Shown piece by piece: positions 24,209 to 31,771 of a DNA stretch of 34,903 nucleotides. Below the pieces are notes generated by a model. The model was not told the origin of the DNA, did not search any database, and was given only the letters and a program-made list of their open reading frames with translations. The position numbers were made by a program, and so were the translations under genes. Each line of letters begins with the position of its first letter. Positions within the stretch are counted from its first letter, which is position 1. The DNA comes from Gemmatimonadota bacterium (GTDB lineage Bacteria > Gemmatimonadota > Gemmatimonadetes > Gemmatimonadales > GWC2-71-9), in the NCBI GenBank assembly GCA_016177465.1, contig JACOVF010000068.1, forward strand, positions 1 through 34,903. Direction: 5' to 3'.

Positions 24209-24540
24209 CCCCGCCCCGCCCCGCCGAGGTGTGCGCCCAGCTGCTCGCGGCGCTCGGCGCTTCGGAGGGCCGGCGCAAGAAGCGCAAGCGCGACACGACG
24301 CCCGACGCGATCGGCATGGCGATCAAGCGCCGATTGCTCGAGGACGCCGTGCGCGACGACCCCGGTCCCGACGCGTTCGAGGGCTGGCTGCTCGAGCGCT
24401 CGCTCGGGGCCGAGGCGAGCGGGCCGGTACGGGCCATGGCGCTGTCGGTGCTCGCCGAGTGGCGGCTGGCGCGCGAGTCACCCGAGTTCCAGGACTGGCT
24501 GCGCCGGGGCGCGCCCTCGGACGACACCCCCGGCCGCTGA
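24205..24540 (+). CDS. unknown small protein at the end of the FDH operon
   Basis: A 111-aa soluble protein starting with ATG overlapping the FdhE stop (ATGA). It has a basic patch RRKKRKRD (about 25-32), a conserved-looking middle (TPDAIGMAIKRRLLEDAV) and a helical, Trp-containing C-terminal part. I cannot assign a family. It is coupled to FdhE and ends the operon, so a role in assembly or maturation is possible. The basic stretch could bind nucleic acid, which would fit a selenocysteine-related task, but this is only an inference. Confidence 0.72.
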   Translation: MTPPRPAEVCAQLLAALGASEGRRKKRKRDTTPDAIGMAIKRRLLEDAVRDDPGPDAFEGWLLERSLGAEASGPVRAMALSVLAEWRLARESPEFQDWLRRGAPSDDTPGR

Positions 24541-24568
24541 GCGGTCTGGTGCCGGCGCAGTCCCGGCT

Positions 24569-24574
24569 TATTTT
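24569..24574 (+). promoter_or_regulatory. predicted -10 (TATTTT) of a leaderless promoter for the kinase gene
   Basis: TATTTT ends 8 nt before the ATG at 24583. There is no Shine-Dalgarno. The -35 is weak. Confidence 0.45.
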
Positions 24575-24582
24575 AGCCGGTC

Positions 24583-27189
24583 ATGCCGGAGGTCCCTGCC
24601 TCGCTCCGCGCCGCTCTCGCCGGGCGCTACACCCTGGAGCGCGAACTGGGCCACGGCGGCATGGCCACTGTCTACCTCGCGCAGGACCTCAGGCATCACC
24701 GCCCCGTTGCGCTCAAGGTTCTGCGTCCGGCCTTGGCTGCCGTCCTAGGCCCAGATCGGTTCCTCCGCGAAATCGAGCTGGCCGCCCGCCTCACGCACCC
24801 CCACATCCTGCCCGTGCACGACTCCGGCGAGGCCGACGGGTTCCTCTACTACGTGATGCCCTTCGTCGAGGGGGAGTCGCTCCGCGAGCGGTTGAGCCGT
24901 GAGAAGCAGTTGCCGCTCGAGGACGCCGTCCGCCTGGCCTGCGAGGTGGCCGACGCGCTGAGCCACGCGCACAGTCACGACGTGGTGCATCGGGACATCA
25001 AACCGGAGAACGTTCTCCTCGAGGCCGGGCACGCCGTCGTCACGGACTTCGGGATCGCGCGCGCCATCACCGAGGCCGGACGCGACCGCCTCACGGAGAC
25101 CGGGATCGTCCTCGGCACGCCGACCTACATGAGCCCTGAGCAGGCGGCGGGGGAGCGCGAGCTCGACGGCCGGAGCGATCTCTACAGCCTCGGCTGCGTG
25201 CTCTTCGAGATGCTGGCGGGCCAGCCGCCGTTCACGGGGCCGACCGCGGAAAGCATCCTGCACCAGCATTTGACGGGCGATCCGCCCACGGTGCGCGCAG
25301 CGCGACCCACGGTGCCGGAGGCCGTCGGGCAGGTGCTGGGCCGGGTGTTGGGCAAGTTGCCGGCGGATCGCTACGCGACTGCAGCCGAATTCGCCGCCGC
25401 CCTGTCGCAGGCGGTCGTGCCGCGCGCTCCGGGGGCCGGCGCGGGCCGGGTAGCGGTGGCCGCGCGCCGCCGCCGTCTCGCCGCCGTCGCCCTCGCGCTT
25501 GCCGCCGTGGCCGCGAGCGCCGTGTTCGTCGCTCGCCGGGTGTTCCGAGGCAACGGCGCCGCGGCCGGACGGCCGATGGTGGTCGTGCTGCCGTTCGAGA
25601 ACCTCGGTCCGTCCGAGGAGCAGTACTTCGCCGACGGCATCACGGAGGAGATCACGAGTCGTCTGGCGCGCATCCCGCGTCTTGGCGTCATCGCGCGCAC
25701 GAGCGCCAACCAGTACCGGCGGACCGAAAAGACGGTCCGTCAGATCGGCGCCGAGCTCGGCGTCGACTATGTCCTCGAAGGGAGCGTCCGCTGGGAACAC
25801 GGGCGGAGCAGTGCCAGCCGTGTGCGCATCAGCCCGCAGCTCATCCGCGTCGCTGACGAGACCCACCTCTGGGCGGAGCCCTACGAGGCCGCCCTGACGG
25901 GCGTCTTCGGGCTGCAGGCCGAGATCGCCGAGCGCGTCGCGCAGGGCCTCGACGTGACGCTGCTCGCCGCGGAGCGCCGCGCCCTGCGCGACCAGCCCAC
26001 CGACAACCTCGACGCGTACCACTACTACCTGCGGGCGTACGAGCACCTGAAACGCCCGACGTCAAGGCGCGACCAGGAGACGGCGATAGAGCTGTACGAG
26101 CGGGCGACGGCCCTCGACTCGGGGTTCGCGGAAGCGTACGCCAGGCTCGCCGAGGCGCACGCGCAGATGTACCAGTTCTCCCACGACCAAACCGCTGCAC
26201 GCCTTGCCGAGGCCGAGCGCGCCGTGCAGCGGGCGTTCGCCTTGCGGCGCGACCTGCCGGAGGCCCACCTCGCCCAGGGGTACCTCCGCATGTGGGCCGG
26301 CCGCGACTACGCCGGCGCGCTGGAGCATTTCCGCACGGCGCTCGCCCAGCGACCGAACGACGCCGACCTGCTGGCGGCGATCGCCTTCGCCCACCGGCGG
26401 CGGGGCGAATGGGACCAGCACGTGGCGTATCTCTCCCGGGCCATCGCGCTCGATCCGCGCTACCATCTCTACCTCGAACAGCTCGGCGGCACCTCCATGC
26501 GACTGCGCCAGTTCGACGCGGCGGAGCGCCACACCGAACGAGCGCTGGCCCTCGCCCCCGACGAACCGACCTACTACTACCAGATGGCGTGGGTCTACAT
26601 CCGCCGCGACGGCGACCTCGAGCGCGTGCGGGACGTCATGCAGCGCGCCCTCTCGCGGTTCGGCCCGGACGCGATCCGATTCGGCGAACTCCGCGCGTTT
26701 CGCTTCCTCGGCGAGGAGTTCGATCGCGTCCTGGAGGGGCTCGCGCTCGGCCCGGGCATCGGACCGCCGGGGCGCTTCTACCTCGCGAAGGGGGACCTGT
26801 TCGCGCGCCGGGGGCTGCGGGAACGGGCACGCGCGTACTATGATTCCTCCCGGGCGGCCTTCACGCGGGCGCCGGCGGACGATGCGTTTCAGCACAGCTG
26901 GCTGGGATGGGCCAACGCCGGCCTGGGCCGGAAGGAAGCCGCGATCCGGGAAGCCAGCATGGCCGTCGAACTGCTCCCCGTCTCGGCCAACGCACTGGAG
27001 GGGGCGGACCTGCTCTGGGACCTGGCCGAGACCTACGTTCGGACCGGCGAGTACGACGCCGCGATCGACCGGTTCTCGTATTTGCTGACCATCCCATCCG
27101 GCATCTCCGTGCCGCTCCTGCGGGTCGACCCGCTCCTCGAGCCACTGCGTCGCCTGCCGCGCTTTCAGCAGCTCGTGCGGATCCCCTGA
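24583..27189 (+). CDS. Ser/Thr protein kinase with TolB/FlgO-like domain and TPRs
   Basis: An 868-aa membrane kinase. The N-terminal Hanks-type kinase (about 15-278) is complete: G-loop ELGHGGMATVY, K45, HRDIKPEN (136-143), DFG (155-157) and activation segment GTPTYMSPEQ (178-187). A single TM helix lies at about 299-317. Residues 330-465 form the domain seen in adenylate-cyclase/CadC-like proteins, VVLPFENLGPSEEQYFADGI and on. TPR-like repeats fill about 490-860. The domain order kinase-TM-FlgO-TPR is abundant in Gemmatimonadota and Acidobacteriota. The extracytoplasmic part probably senses an envelope signal. The copper-protein locus begins 85 nt downstream. Confidence 0.93.
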   Translation: MPEVPASLRAALAGRYTLERELGHGGMATVYLAQDLRHHRPVALKVLRPALAAVLGPDRFLREIELAARLTHPHILPVHDSGEADGFLYYVMPFVEGESLRERLSREKQLPLEDAVRLACEVADALSHAHSHDVVHRDIKPENVLLEAGHAVVTDFGIARAITEAGRDRLTETGIVLGTPTYMSPEQAAGERELDGRSDLYSLGCVLFEMLAGQPPFTGPTAESILHQHLTGDPPTVRAARPTVPEAVGQVLGRVLGKLPADRYATAAEFAAALSQAVVPRAPGAGAGRVAVAARRRRLAAVALALAAVAASAVFVARRVFRGNGAAAGRPMVVVLPFENLGPSEEQYFADGITEEITSRLARIPRLGVIARTSANQYRRTEKTVRQIGAELGVDYVLEGSVRWEHGRSSASRVRISPQLIRVADETHLWAEPYEAALTGVFGLQAEIAERVAQGLDVTLLAAERRALRDQPTDNLDAYHYYLRAYEHLKRPTSRRDQETAIELYERATALDSGFAEAYARLAEAHAQMYQFSHDQTAARLAEAERAVQRAFALRRDLPEAHLAQGYLRMWAGRDYAGALEHFRTALAQRPNDADLLAAIAFAHRRRGEWDQHVAYLSRAIALDPRYHLYLEQLGGTSMRLRQFDAAERHTERALALAPDEPTYYYQMAWVYIRRDGDLERVRDVMQRALSRFGPDAIRFGELRAFRFLGEEFDRVLEGLALGPGIGPPGRFYLAKGDLFARRGLRERARAYYDSSRAAFTRAPADDAFQHSWLGWANAGLGRKEAAIREASMAVELLPVSANALEGADLLWDLAETYVRTGEYDAAIDRFSYLLTIPSGISVPLLRVDPLLEPLRRLPRFQQLVRIP

Positions 27190-27226
27190 AGGAATGGAGC
27201 CTCCCGGCAGGGGCCGAAAACGCGTG

Positions 27227-27268
27227 TAGCTTTACGCCCAGATCCGAACCGCTCCAGCTCTTCGGAGG
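27227..27268 (+). promoter_or_regulatory. predicted promoter (-10) and ribosome site of the PmoC-like gene
   Basis: TAGCTT (27227-27232), with CCGGCA 17 nt upstream as a weak -35, gives a start near 27240 and a leader of about 34 nt. GGAGG lies 5-6 nt before the ATG at 27274. The gene pair can thus be expressed apart from the kinase gene. Confidence 0.45.
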
Positions 27269-27273
27269 GCGTC

Positions 27274-28446
27274 ATGGCCGTGTCCGTGGAGGCGCCCGCG
27301 CGGGCCGAACCGTCCGACCGCGCGCGAGCTGGCTTCCTGCCCTGGGTCATCCCCGCCGTGCTCTTCGCCGCAACCAGCGCCGTGGTCGGCGTCATTTGGG
27401 ACATCTCCTGGCACCGCACGATCGGGCGCGACACCTTCTTGACCCCCGCCCATATCGCGATCTACCTGAGCGGCATCGTGGCCGGCCTGTCGTGCGGCTT
27501 CCTCGTGCTCAAGACGACGTTCGCAGGCACACCGGAGGAGCGGGCGGCGAGCGTGCGGTTCTGGGGGTTCCGCGGCCCGCTCGGCGCCTGGGTATGTATC
27601 TGGGGCGCGATCGCGATGATCACTTCCGCCCCGTTCGACGATTGGTGGCACAACGCGTACGGGCTCGACGTGAAGGTGCTGAGCCCGCCGCACGCCGTGC
27701 TCGCCCTCGGGTTCACCGCCATCCAAGTCGGCGCGCTCCTCTTGCTCCTCGCCTGGCAGAACCGCGAACACAGCGGCCGGGGACCGGCTCTGGGCTGGCT
27801 GGTGGCGTACGGGATGGGCGTCCTCATCCTCAACAAGTCCATCATGGGCTTCCAGTACATCGCCTTCCCCAACGAGATGCACCACGCGCTGTTCTACCAG
27901 GTGTCGGCGGGGCTCTTCCCCATCTTCCTGGTGGCCGGAGCGCGCGCAACCAAGCTGCGCTGGCCCGCCACCACGGCCGCGGGCGTGTACATGGGGGTCC
28001 TCCTGGTGATGATCTGGGTGCTCCAGCTCTTCCCAGCCCAGCCGAAGCTCGCGCCGATCTACAACCCGGTCACCCACATGGTGCCGCCGCCGTTCCCGCT
28101 CCTCCTCGTGGTGCCGGCGGTGGTGATCGATTGGCTGATGCGCCGGCCGGCGTGGCTCAACGACTGGTTGCGGGCGCCGCTCGTCGCCCTGGCGTTCCTT
28201 GCGGTGCTGTTCGTGACGCAGTGGTTCTTTTCGATGTTCCTGCTCTCGCCCGCGTCCGAGAGCTCCTTCTTCGGCGCCCAGCGCTGGGACTACAATTCCC
28301 GCGTCGGGGCCTGGACGCACGAGTTCTGGAACGTCGAGGGGAACCCTGTTACCCCGCGGGCGCTCGCCGTCGCCGCCCTGATCGCCACGGTGTCGGCGCG
28401 CATCGGCCTGTGGTGGGGGAACTGGCTCGCGCGGGTGAAGCGGTGA
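27274..28446 (+). CDS. polytopic membrane protein with PmoC/AmoC-like copper sites
   Basis: A 390-aa protein with about ten TM helices. The segment DISWHRTIGRDTFLTPAH (43-60) matches the PmoC/AmoC segment DGTWHQTIVRDTDFTPSH, including the three copper ligands D43, H47 and H60 (D156, H160, H173 in M. capsulatus PmoC, from memory). Further on, D122-x3-H126-x13-H140 (FDDWWHNAYG ... SPPH) has the same spacing as N227, H231 and H245 of the second PmoC metal site. The C-terminal half (NPVTHMVPPPFP, 264-275, and following helices) faintly recalls PmoA, so this may combine both subunits. It is longer than PmoC (about 260 aa). GTGA overlap couples it to the next gene. No function is assigned; a copper membrane monooxygenase relative is the inference. 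Confidence 0.72.
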   Translation: MAVSVEAPARAEPSDRARAGFLPWVIPAVLFAATSAVVGVIWDISWHRTIGRDTFLTPAHIAIYLSGIVAGLSCGFLVLKTTFAGTPEERAASVRFWGFRGPLGAWVCIWGAIAMITSAPFDDWWHNAYGLDVKVLSPPHAVLALGFTAIQVGALLLLLAWQNREHSGRGPALGWLVAYGMGVLILNKSIMGFQYIAFPNEMHHALFYQVSAGLFPIFLVAGARATKLRWPATTAAGVYMGVLLVMIWVLQLFPAQPKLAPIYNPVTHMVPPPFPLLLVVPAVVIDWLMRRPAWLNDWLRAPLVALAFLAVLFVTQWFFSMFLLSPASESSFFGAQRWDYNSRVGAWTHEFWNVEGNPVTPRALAVAALIATVSARIGLWWGNWLARVKR

Positions 28447-30005
28447 GACGCTGGCTGCGGCCGCTGGCGGTCGCCGGCGCGCTGGCGTTCGCCACCGCGC
28501 ACGTCGGCAGCCCCGATACCTTCTTCGAGGGGACGGCCGGGCCCTATCCGGTGCGCGTGGTCATCCGGACCCCGGGCGTGGTCCCCGGCCTCGCCGACAT
28601 CAGCGTCCGCGTTACCGGCGGACCAGGAGACGTGCGGGCCATCACCGTCCTGCCGTTGCGCGGCGGGCTGCCGACGGCGGCCCTCCCCCCCGCCGACACC
28701 GCCCGCCCCGTCTCCGGCGACCCGGACCTGTACAGCGCGCAACTCTGGCTGATGTCGTTCGGCGCGTACAGCGTGCAGGTCACCGTCGCGGGCGCGGCGG
28801 GCGAAGGGGTCGCGATCGTGCCGGTGATGGCGGTCCCGATCCGGCGGCTCGAGATGCGGCGCCCCATGGCGATCGCCCTGCTCGCGCTCGGGGTGTTTCT
28901 CTTCGCCGGCGCGCTGACGATCGTCGGCGCCGCGGCGCGAGAGAGTGTCCTGCCCCCCGGCGCGGAAGCGGATCCTGCCCGCCGGCGTCGCGCGCGGCTC
29001 GTCATGGCCGGCGCCGTCCTGGTTCTCGGGCTGGGCGTCCTCGGCGGGAAGCGGTGGTGGGACGGCGAGGACGCGGGCTTCCGGCGTCGCATGTACCGCC
29101 CCCTACAGGCGACGGCGACCGTGCATGGCCAGGGACCCCGACGGGTCCTGCGATTCGCGATTTCCGACTCCGCTTGGCTACGCCGCGACTGGACGCCGCT
29201 GATCCCGGACCATGGGAAGCTCATGCATCTGTTCCTGGTTGGGGACCGCGGCGGGGACGGCTTCGCCCATCTTCATCCGGTGGCCATCGACTCAAGCACT
29301 TTCGAGGCGAGCCTGCCGCCGCTGCCAGCGGGCCGGTACTCCGTCTACGCTGACGTCGTGCACGAGAGCGGGTTCGCGCAGACGCTGACCGACTCACTGG
29401 AGCTCGGGCCATTCTCCGGAGTGCGGTGGAGACCCAGTGATCCGGACGACTCGTGGAGAAGGGGCAAGGGGAATGGGGAATGGGGAAACGTCGTGGCCTT
29501 GGAGGACGGGTCACAGATGACCTGGGAGCGGGATTCGCTGCCGCTCGCCGCGGGCCAGGATCTCGAGCTTCGGTTCACGGTCCGCGAGCCCGCTGGGCAG
29601 CCGGCGATACTCGAGCCCTATATGGGGATGGCAAGCCATGCCGTGATCGCCCGCGACGACGGCGCGGTGTTCATTCACCTGCACCCGCTCGGAACGATCG
29701 CGATGGCGTCGCAACAGGTTTACGAGCTGCGGGAGGCGGGCGACACGGTGCGGGGCCGGCTGGGCGCGCGGATCACGGCTGCGGCGCTGGGGAGGCAGCG
29801 GGGAGCTGTTCATTGCGGTGCCATGTCGGAGGACAACTCGCGCCGGGGCGAACTGCTCCCCACCCCCTGCTCCTTCCCGGGCGGCTTCTCGATCCCTTAT
29901 GCCTTTCCCCAACCCGGCCCCTACCGGATCTGGGTGCAGGTGAAACGGGGCGGGCGGGTGTTGACGGGGGAGTTCTCGGTGGACGTGCGCAAGGGGCGGT
30001 CGTAG
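28443..30005 (+). CDS. PmoB-like layout protein: two periplasmic parts around a TM hairpin, His-rich
   Basis: A 520-aa protein. The signal peptide ends ATA before H20, so the mature protein probably starts with His, as in PmoB, CopC and LPMOs. A beta-rich domain spans about 34-133, two TM helices lie at about 141-163 and 186-202, and two more beta-rich periplasmic domains span about 220-330 and 360-515. These carry copper-type motifs: DHGKLMH (256-262), HLHP (276-279), H307, then M396/H399 and HLHP (412-415). This order, periplasmic domain then TM hairpin then periplasmic domain, is that of PmoB. The first domain lacks the HxH of PmoB. The GTG start overlaps the upstream stop (GTGA). A heptamer repeat encodes residues 340-349. 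Confidence 0.72.
   Translation: MRRWLRPLAVAGALAFATAHVGSPDTFFEGTAGPYPVRVVIRTPGVVPGLADISVRVTGGPGDVRAITVLPLRGGLPTAALPPADTARPVSGDPDLYSAQLWLMSFGAYSVQVTVAGAAGEGVAIVPVMAVPIRRLEMRRPMAIALLALGVFLFAGALTIVGAAARESVLPPGAEADPARRRRARLVMAGAVLVLGLGVLGGKRWWDGEDAGFRRRMYRPLQATATVHGQGPRRVLRFAISDSAWLRRDWTPLIPDHGKLMHLFLVGDRGGDGFAHLHPVAIDSSTFEASLPPLPAGRYSVYADVVHESGFAQTLTDSLELGPFSGVRWRPSDPDDSWRRGKGNGEWGNVVALEDGSQMTWERDSLPLAAGQDLELRFTVREPAGQPAILEPYMGMASHAVIARDDGAVFIHLHPLGTIAMASQQVYELREAGDTVRGRLGARITAAALGRQRGAVHCGAMSEDNSRRGELLPTPCSFPGGFSIPYAFPQPGPYRIWVQVKRGGRVLTGEFSVDVRKGRS
29461..29488 (+). repeat. four tandem heptamers GGGGNAN inside the PmoB-like gene
   Basis: Units GGGGCAA, GGGGAAT, GGGGAAT and GGGGAAA run without a break from 29461 to 29488. 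They encode the low-complexity Gly-rich bridge near residues 340-349. Seven is not a multiple of three, so a change of one unit would shift the frame. Confidence 0.85.
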
Positions 30006-30036
30006 GTCTCCCGCTCCTTTACCCTGGAGCCGAATC

Positions 30037-30942
30037 ATGCCGCCCGTTCGTTCTTCGCTGGTACTAGCGCTCGCCCTCGGCGCGCTCAACCTCCCGCTGC
30101 AGGCCCAGCAGAATCTGGACACGGTCCAGGTGACCACCACTGCCGTGGCCCCGGGGGTGTACCTGCTGCAGGGCGCGGGCGGCAACATCGGCGTGTCGGC
30201 GGGGAGCGACGGCGTCTTCCTCATCGACGACCAGTACGCCCCGCTCACCGACAAGATCACGGCCGCCATCCGGGGCTTCAGCGCCGCCCCGATCCGGTTC
30301 GTCATCAACACGCACTGGCACGGCGACCACACCGGCGGCAACGAGAACCTGGGGAAGGCCGGGACGCTCATCGTGGCCCACGAGAACGTGCGGCGCCGGA
30401 TGAGCGTCGAGCAGTTCCTGGCGGCCTTCAAAATGCGGGTCCCCCCCTCGTCGCCCGCGGCGCTGCCCGTAATCACCTTCACAGACACCGTGACGTTCTA
30501 CCTGAACGGCGACTCGATCGTCGTGTTTCACGCGGCGCCGGCCCACACCGATGGTGACGCGATCATCCATTGGCGGCACGCGAACGTCATCCATGCGGGG
30601 GACACCTACTTCAACGGCATGTACCCATTCATCGACGTGTCGAGCGGCGGCGGGATCGAGGGGATGGTCGCGGCCGCCGACCGGATGCTGGCGACCGCCG
30701 ACGCGAACACGAAGATCATCCCGGGTCACGGGTCGCTCGCGACCCGGGCGGACCTGCAGGCCTACCGGGACATGCTGGTCGCCGTGCGTGACCGGGTGCG
30801 CCGCGCCATGGCCGGCGGGCGCACGGTCGAGCAGGTGCAGGCGGCCAAACCCACCGCCGAGTTCGACGCCGTGTGGGGCAAGGGGTTTCTGTCGCCCGAC
30901 ACGTTCGTGGAGATCGTGTACTCCGACTTGTCGCGGCGGTAA
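30037..30942 (+). CDS. periplasmic metallo-beta-lactamase-fold hydrolase
   Basis: A 301-aa exported MBL-fold enzyme with a signal peptide to about residue 24. All metal ligands are seen: H93-W-H95-G-D97-H98 (NTHWHGDH), the His of PAHTDGD, the Asp of HAGDTYFNG, and the His of IPGHGS. The APAHTDGD and GDTYFNGMYPFID segments are of the kind found in the cyclase/quinoprotein-relay-associated MBL proteins, so it is unlikely to be a beta-lactamase. It lies 31 nt after the PmoB-like gene on the same strand and may be cotranscribed. The substrate is unknown. Confidence 0.9.
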   Translation: MPPVRSSLVLALALGALNLPLQAQQNLDTVQVTTTAVAPGVYLLQGAGGNIGVSAGSDGVFLIDDQYAPLTDKITAAIRGFSAAPIRFVINTHWHGDHTGGNENLGKAGTLIVAHENVRRRMSVEQFLAAFKMRVPPSSPAALPVITFTDTVTFYLNGDSIVVFHAAPAHTDGDAIIHWRHANVIHAGDTYFNGMYPFIDVSSGGGIEGMVAAADRMLATADANTKIIPGHGSLATRADLQAYRDMLVAVRDRVRRAMAGGRTVEQVQAAKPTAEFDAVWGKGFLSPDTFVEIVYSDLSRR

Positions 30943-30956
30943 GAAGGGCCGGCGCC

Positions 30957-31700
30957 CTAGCGCACCGGCAGCGACACGTGCAGGTGGTCCGCGGTGCCGA
31001 CGTGGCGCAGGGTGTCGAATCCCATCGCCCAGAAGTAGACCTGCGTCAACCGGTTGTTCAGCTCGTTGCGGCCCCTGGTGCGCAGGTCCACCGCGTGTAC
31101 GAATCCGTCAGGCTGCCGGTGGTGGAGCGTCGTCTCGTTCAGCGGCAGCCCCATGCGCGCGTAGTCTTGGGGCTTGCGTCCCAGGTCGGTGAGCACGATG
31201 TCCCGGTCCGCGAGGATGACCGTCGCCAGGGCGACGCGCAGCAGCGGGTGCACCGACGTGTAGTACGCCCGTACACCGGGCGACTTGACGTTCACGCTCG
31301 AGAGATAGATCAGCGCGTACCCGGTGTAGAAGGTGACCACCGGCAGGGCAAACCACTGCGCCACGGCGAGCAAGCGGTACCGGCCCGTGAGGCGCCGCGC
31401 GAGCCAGGTGCCGTAGAATGTGACGACCCCGAGTGTCAGCAGAACGCCGGCGGCGAGCGCGGCCCAGGCGGGGAACCCTTCGCGCGCGTGGAGGTACACC
31501 GAGCCGCGAACCAGCGCGTAGAATGGGAGCGCGCCCAAGACCGCGGCGCTCAGTGCGAAGACGACCAGGGCGCGCAGCAGCGGCCGCCGCCGCGTAGGCG
31601 CCGGCGGGCGGGACCGCGGGCGCGCTTTCCATTCGCGAGCTACTTCCGCTCGCAGCTGGGCGAGCCGTTGGCTCGAGGGGGCGGCGGTAGTAGGCTCCAT
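30957..31700 (-). CDS. membrane protein with a C-terminal DD-peptidase-like His/Asp/His domain
   Basis: A 247-aa protein with a basic, proline-rich N-terminus and three TM helices (about 41-64, 78-100, 110-134). The C-terminal region of about 110 residues contains DGFVHAVDLRT (H202, D205) and ADHLHVSLP (H239, H241). That His-x2-Asp ... His-x-His pattern resembles the zinc site of M15/VanY-type D,D-peptidases (H-x6-D ... H-x-H) with a shorter first spacing. Metal binding is likely; peptidase activity is only a possibility. The ATG at 31700 is the first with protein-like sequence; the frame above it runs into the divergent gene's leader. Confidence 0.72.
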   Translation of the reverse strand: MEPTTAAPSSQRLAQLRAEVAREWKARPRSRPPAPTRRRPLLRALVVFALSAAVLGALPFYALVRGSVYLHAREGFPAWAALAAGVLLTLGVVTFYGTWLARRLTGRYRLLAVAQWFALPVVTFYTGYALIYLSSVNVKSPGVRAYYTSVHPLLRVALATVILADRDIVLTDLGRKPQDYARMGLPLNETTLHHRQPDGFVHAVDLRTRGRNELNNRLTQVYFWAMGFDTLRHVGTADHLHVSLPVR

Positions 31701-31771
31701 GTTCCCGATACGTCCGCGCGTCGCGCCGGTTTCGGTGCGGCAGGCCCACCCTCTCTCCACGGGAGTTGTGC

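Noticed and set aside
26907..28442. Upstream extension of the PmoB-layout open frame
   Set aside because: The frame overlaps the kinase and PmoC-like genes and is Arg/Pro/Ala-rich. The GTG at 28443 with signal peptide and GTGA overlap is the real start.
27274..30005. Canonical pmoCAB/amoCAB operon
   Set aside because: No separate PmoA-length gene is found, the C-terminal half is only faintly PmoA-like, and the PmoB HxH ligands of the first domain are missing. Only a distant relationship is claimed.
30037..30942. Acquired beta-lactamase resistance gene
   Set aside because: The metal motif is shared by the whole MBL superfamily. The surrounding segments fit other periplasmic MBL hydrolases and there is no mobile element.
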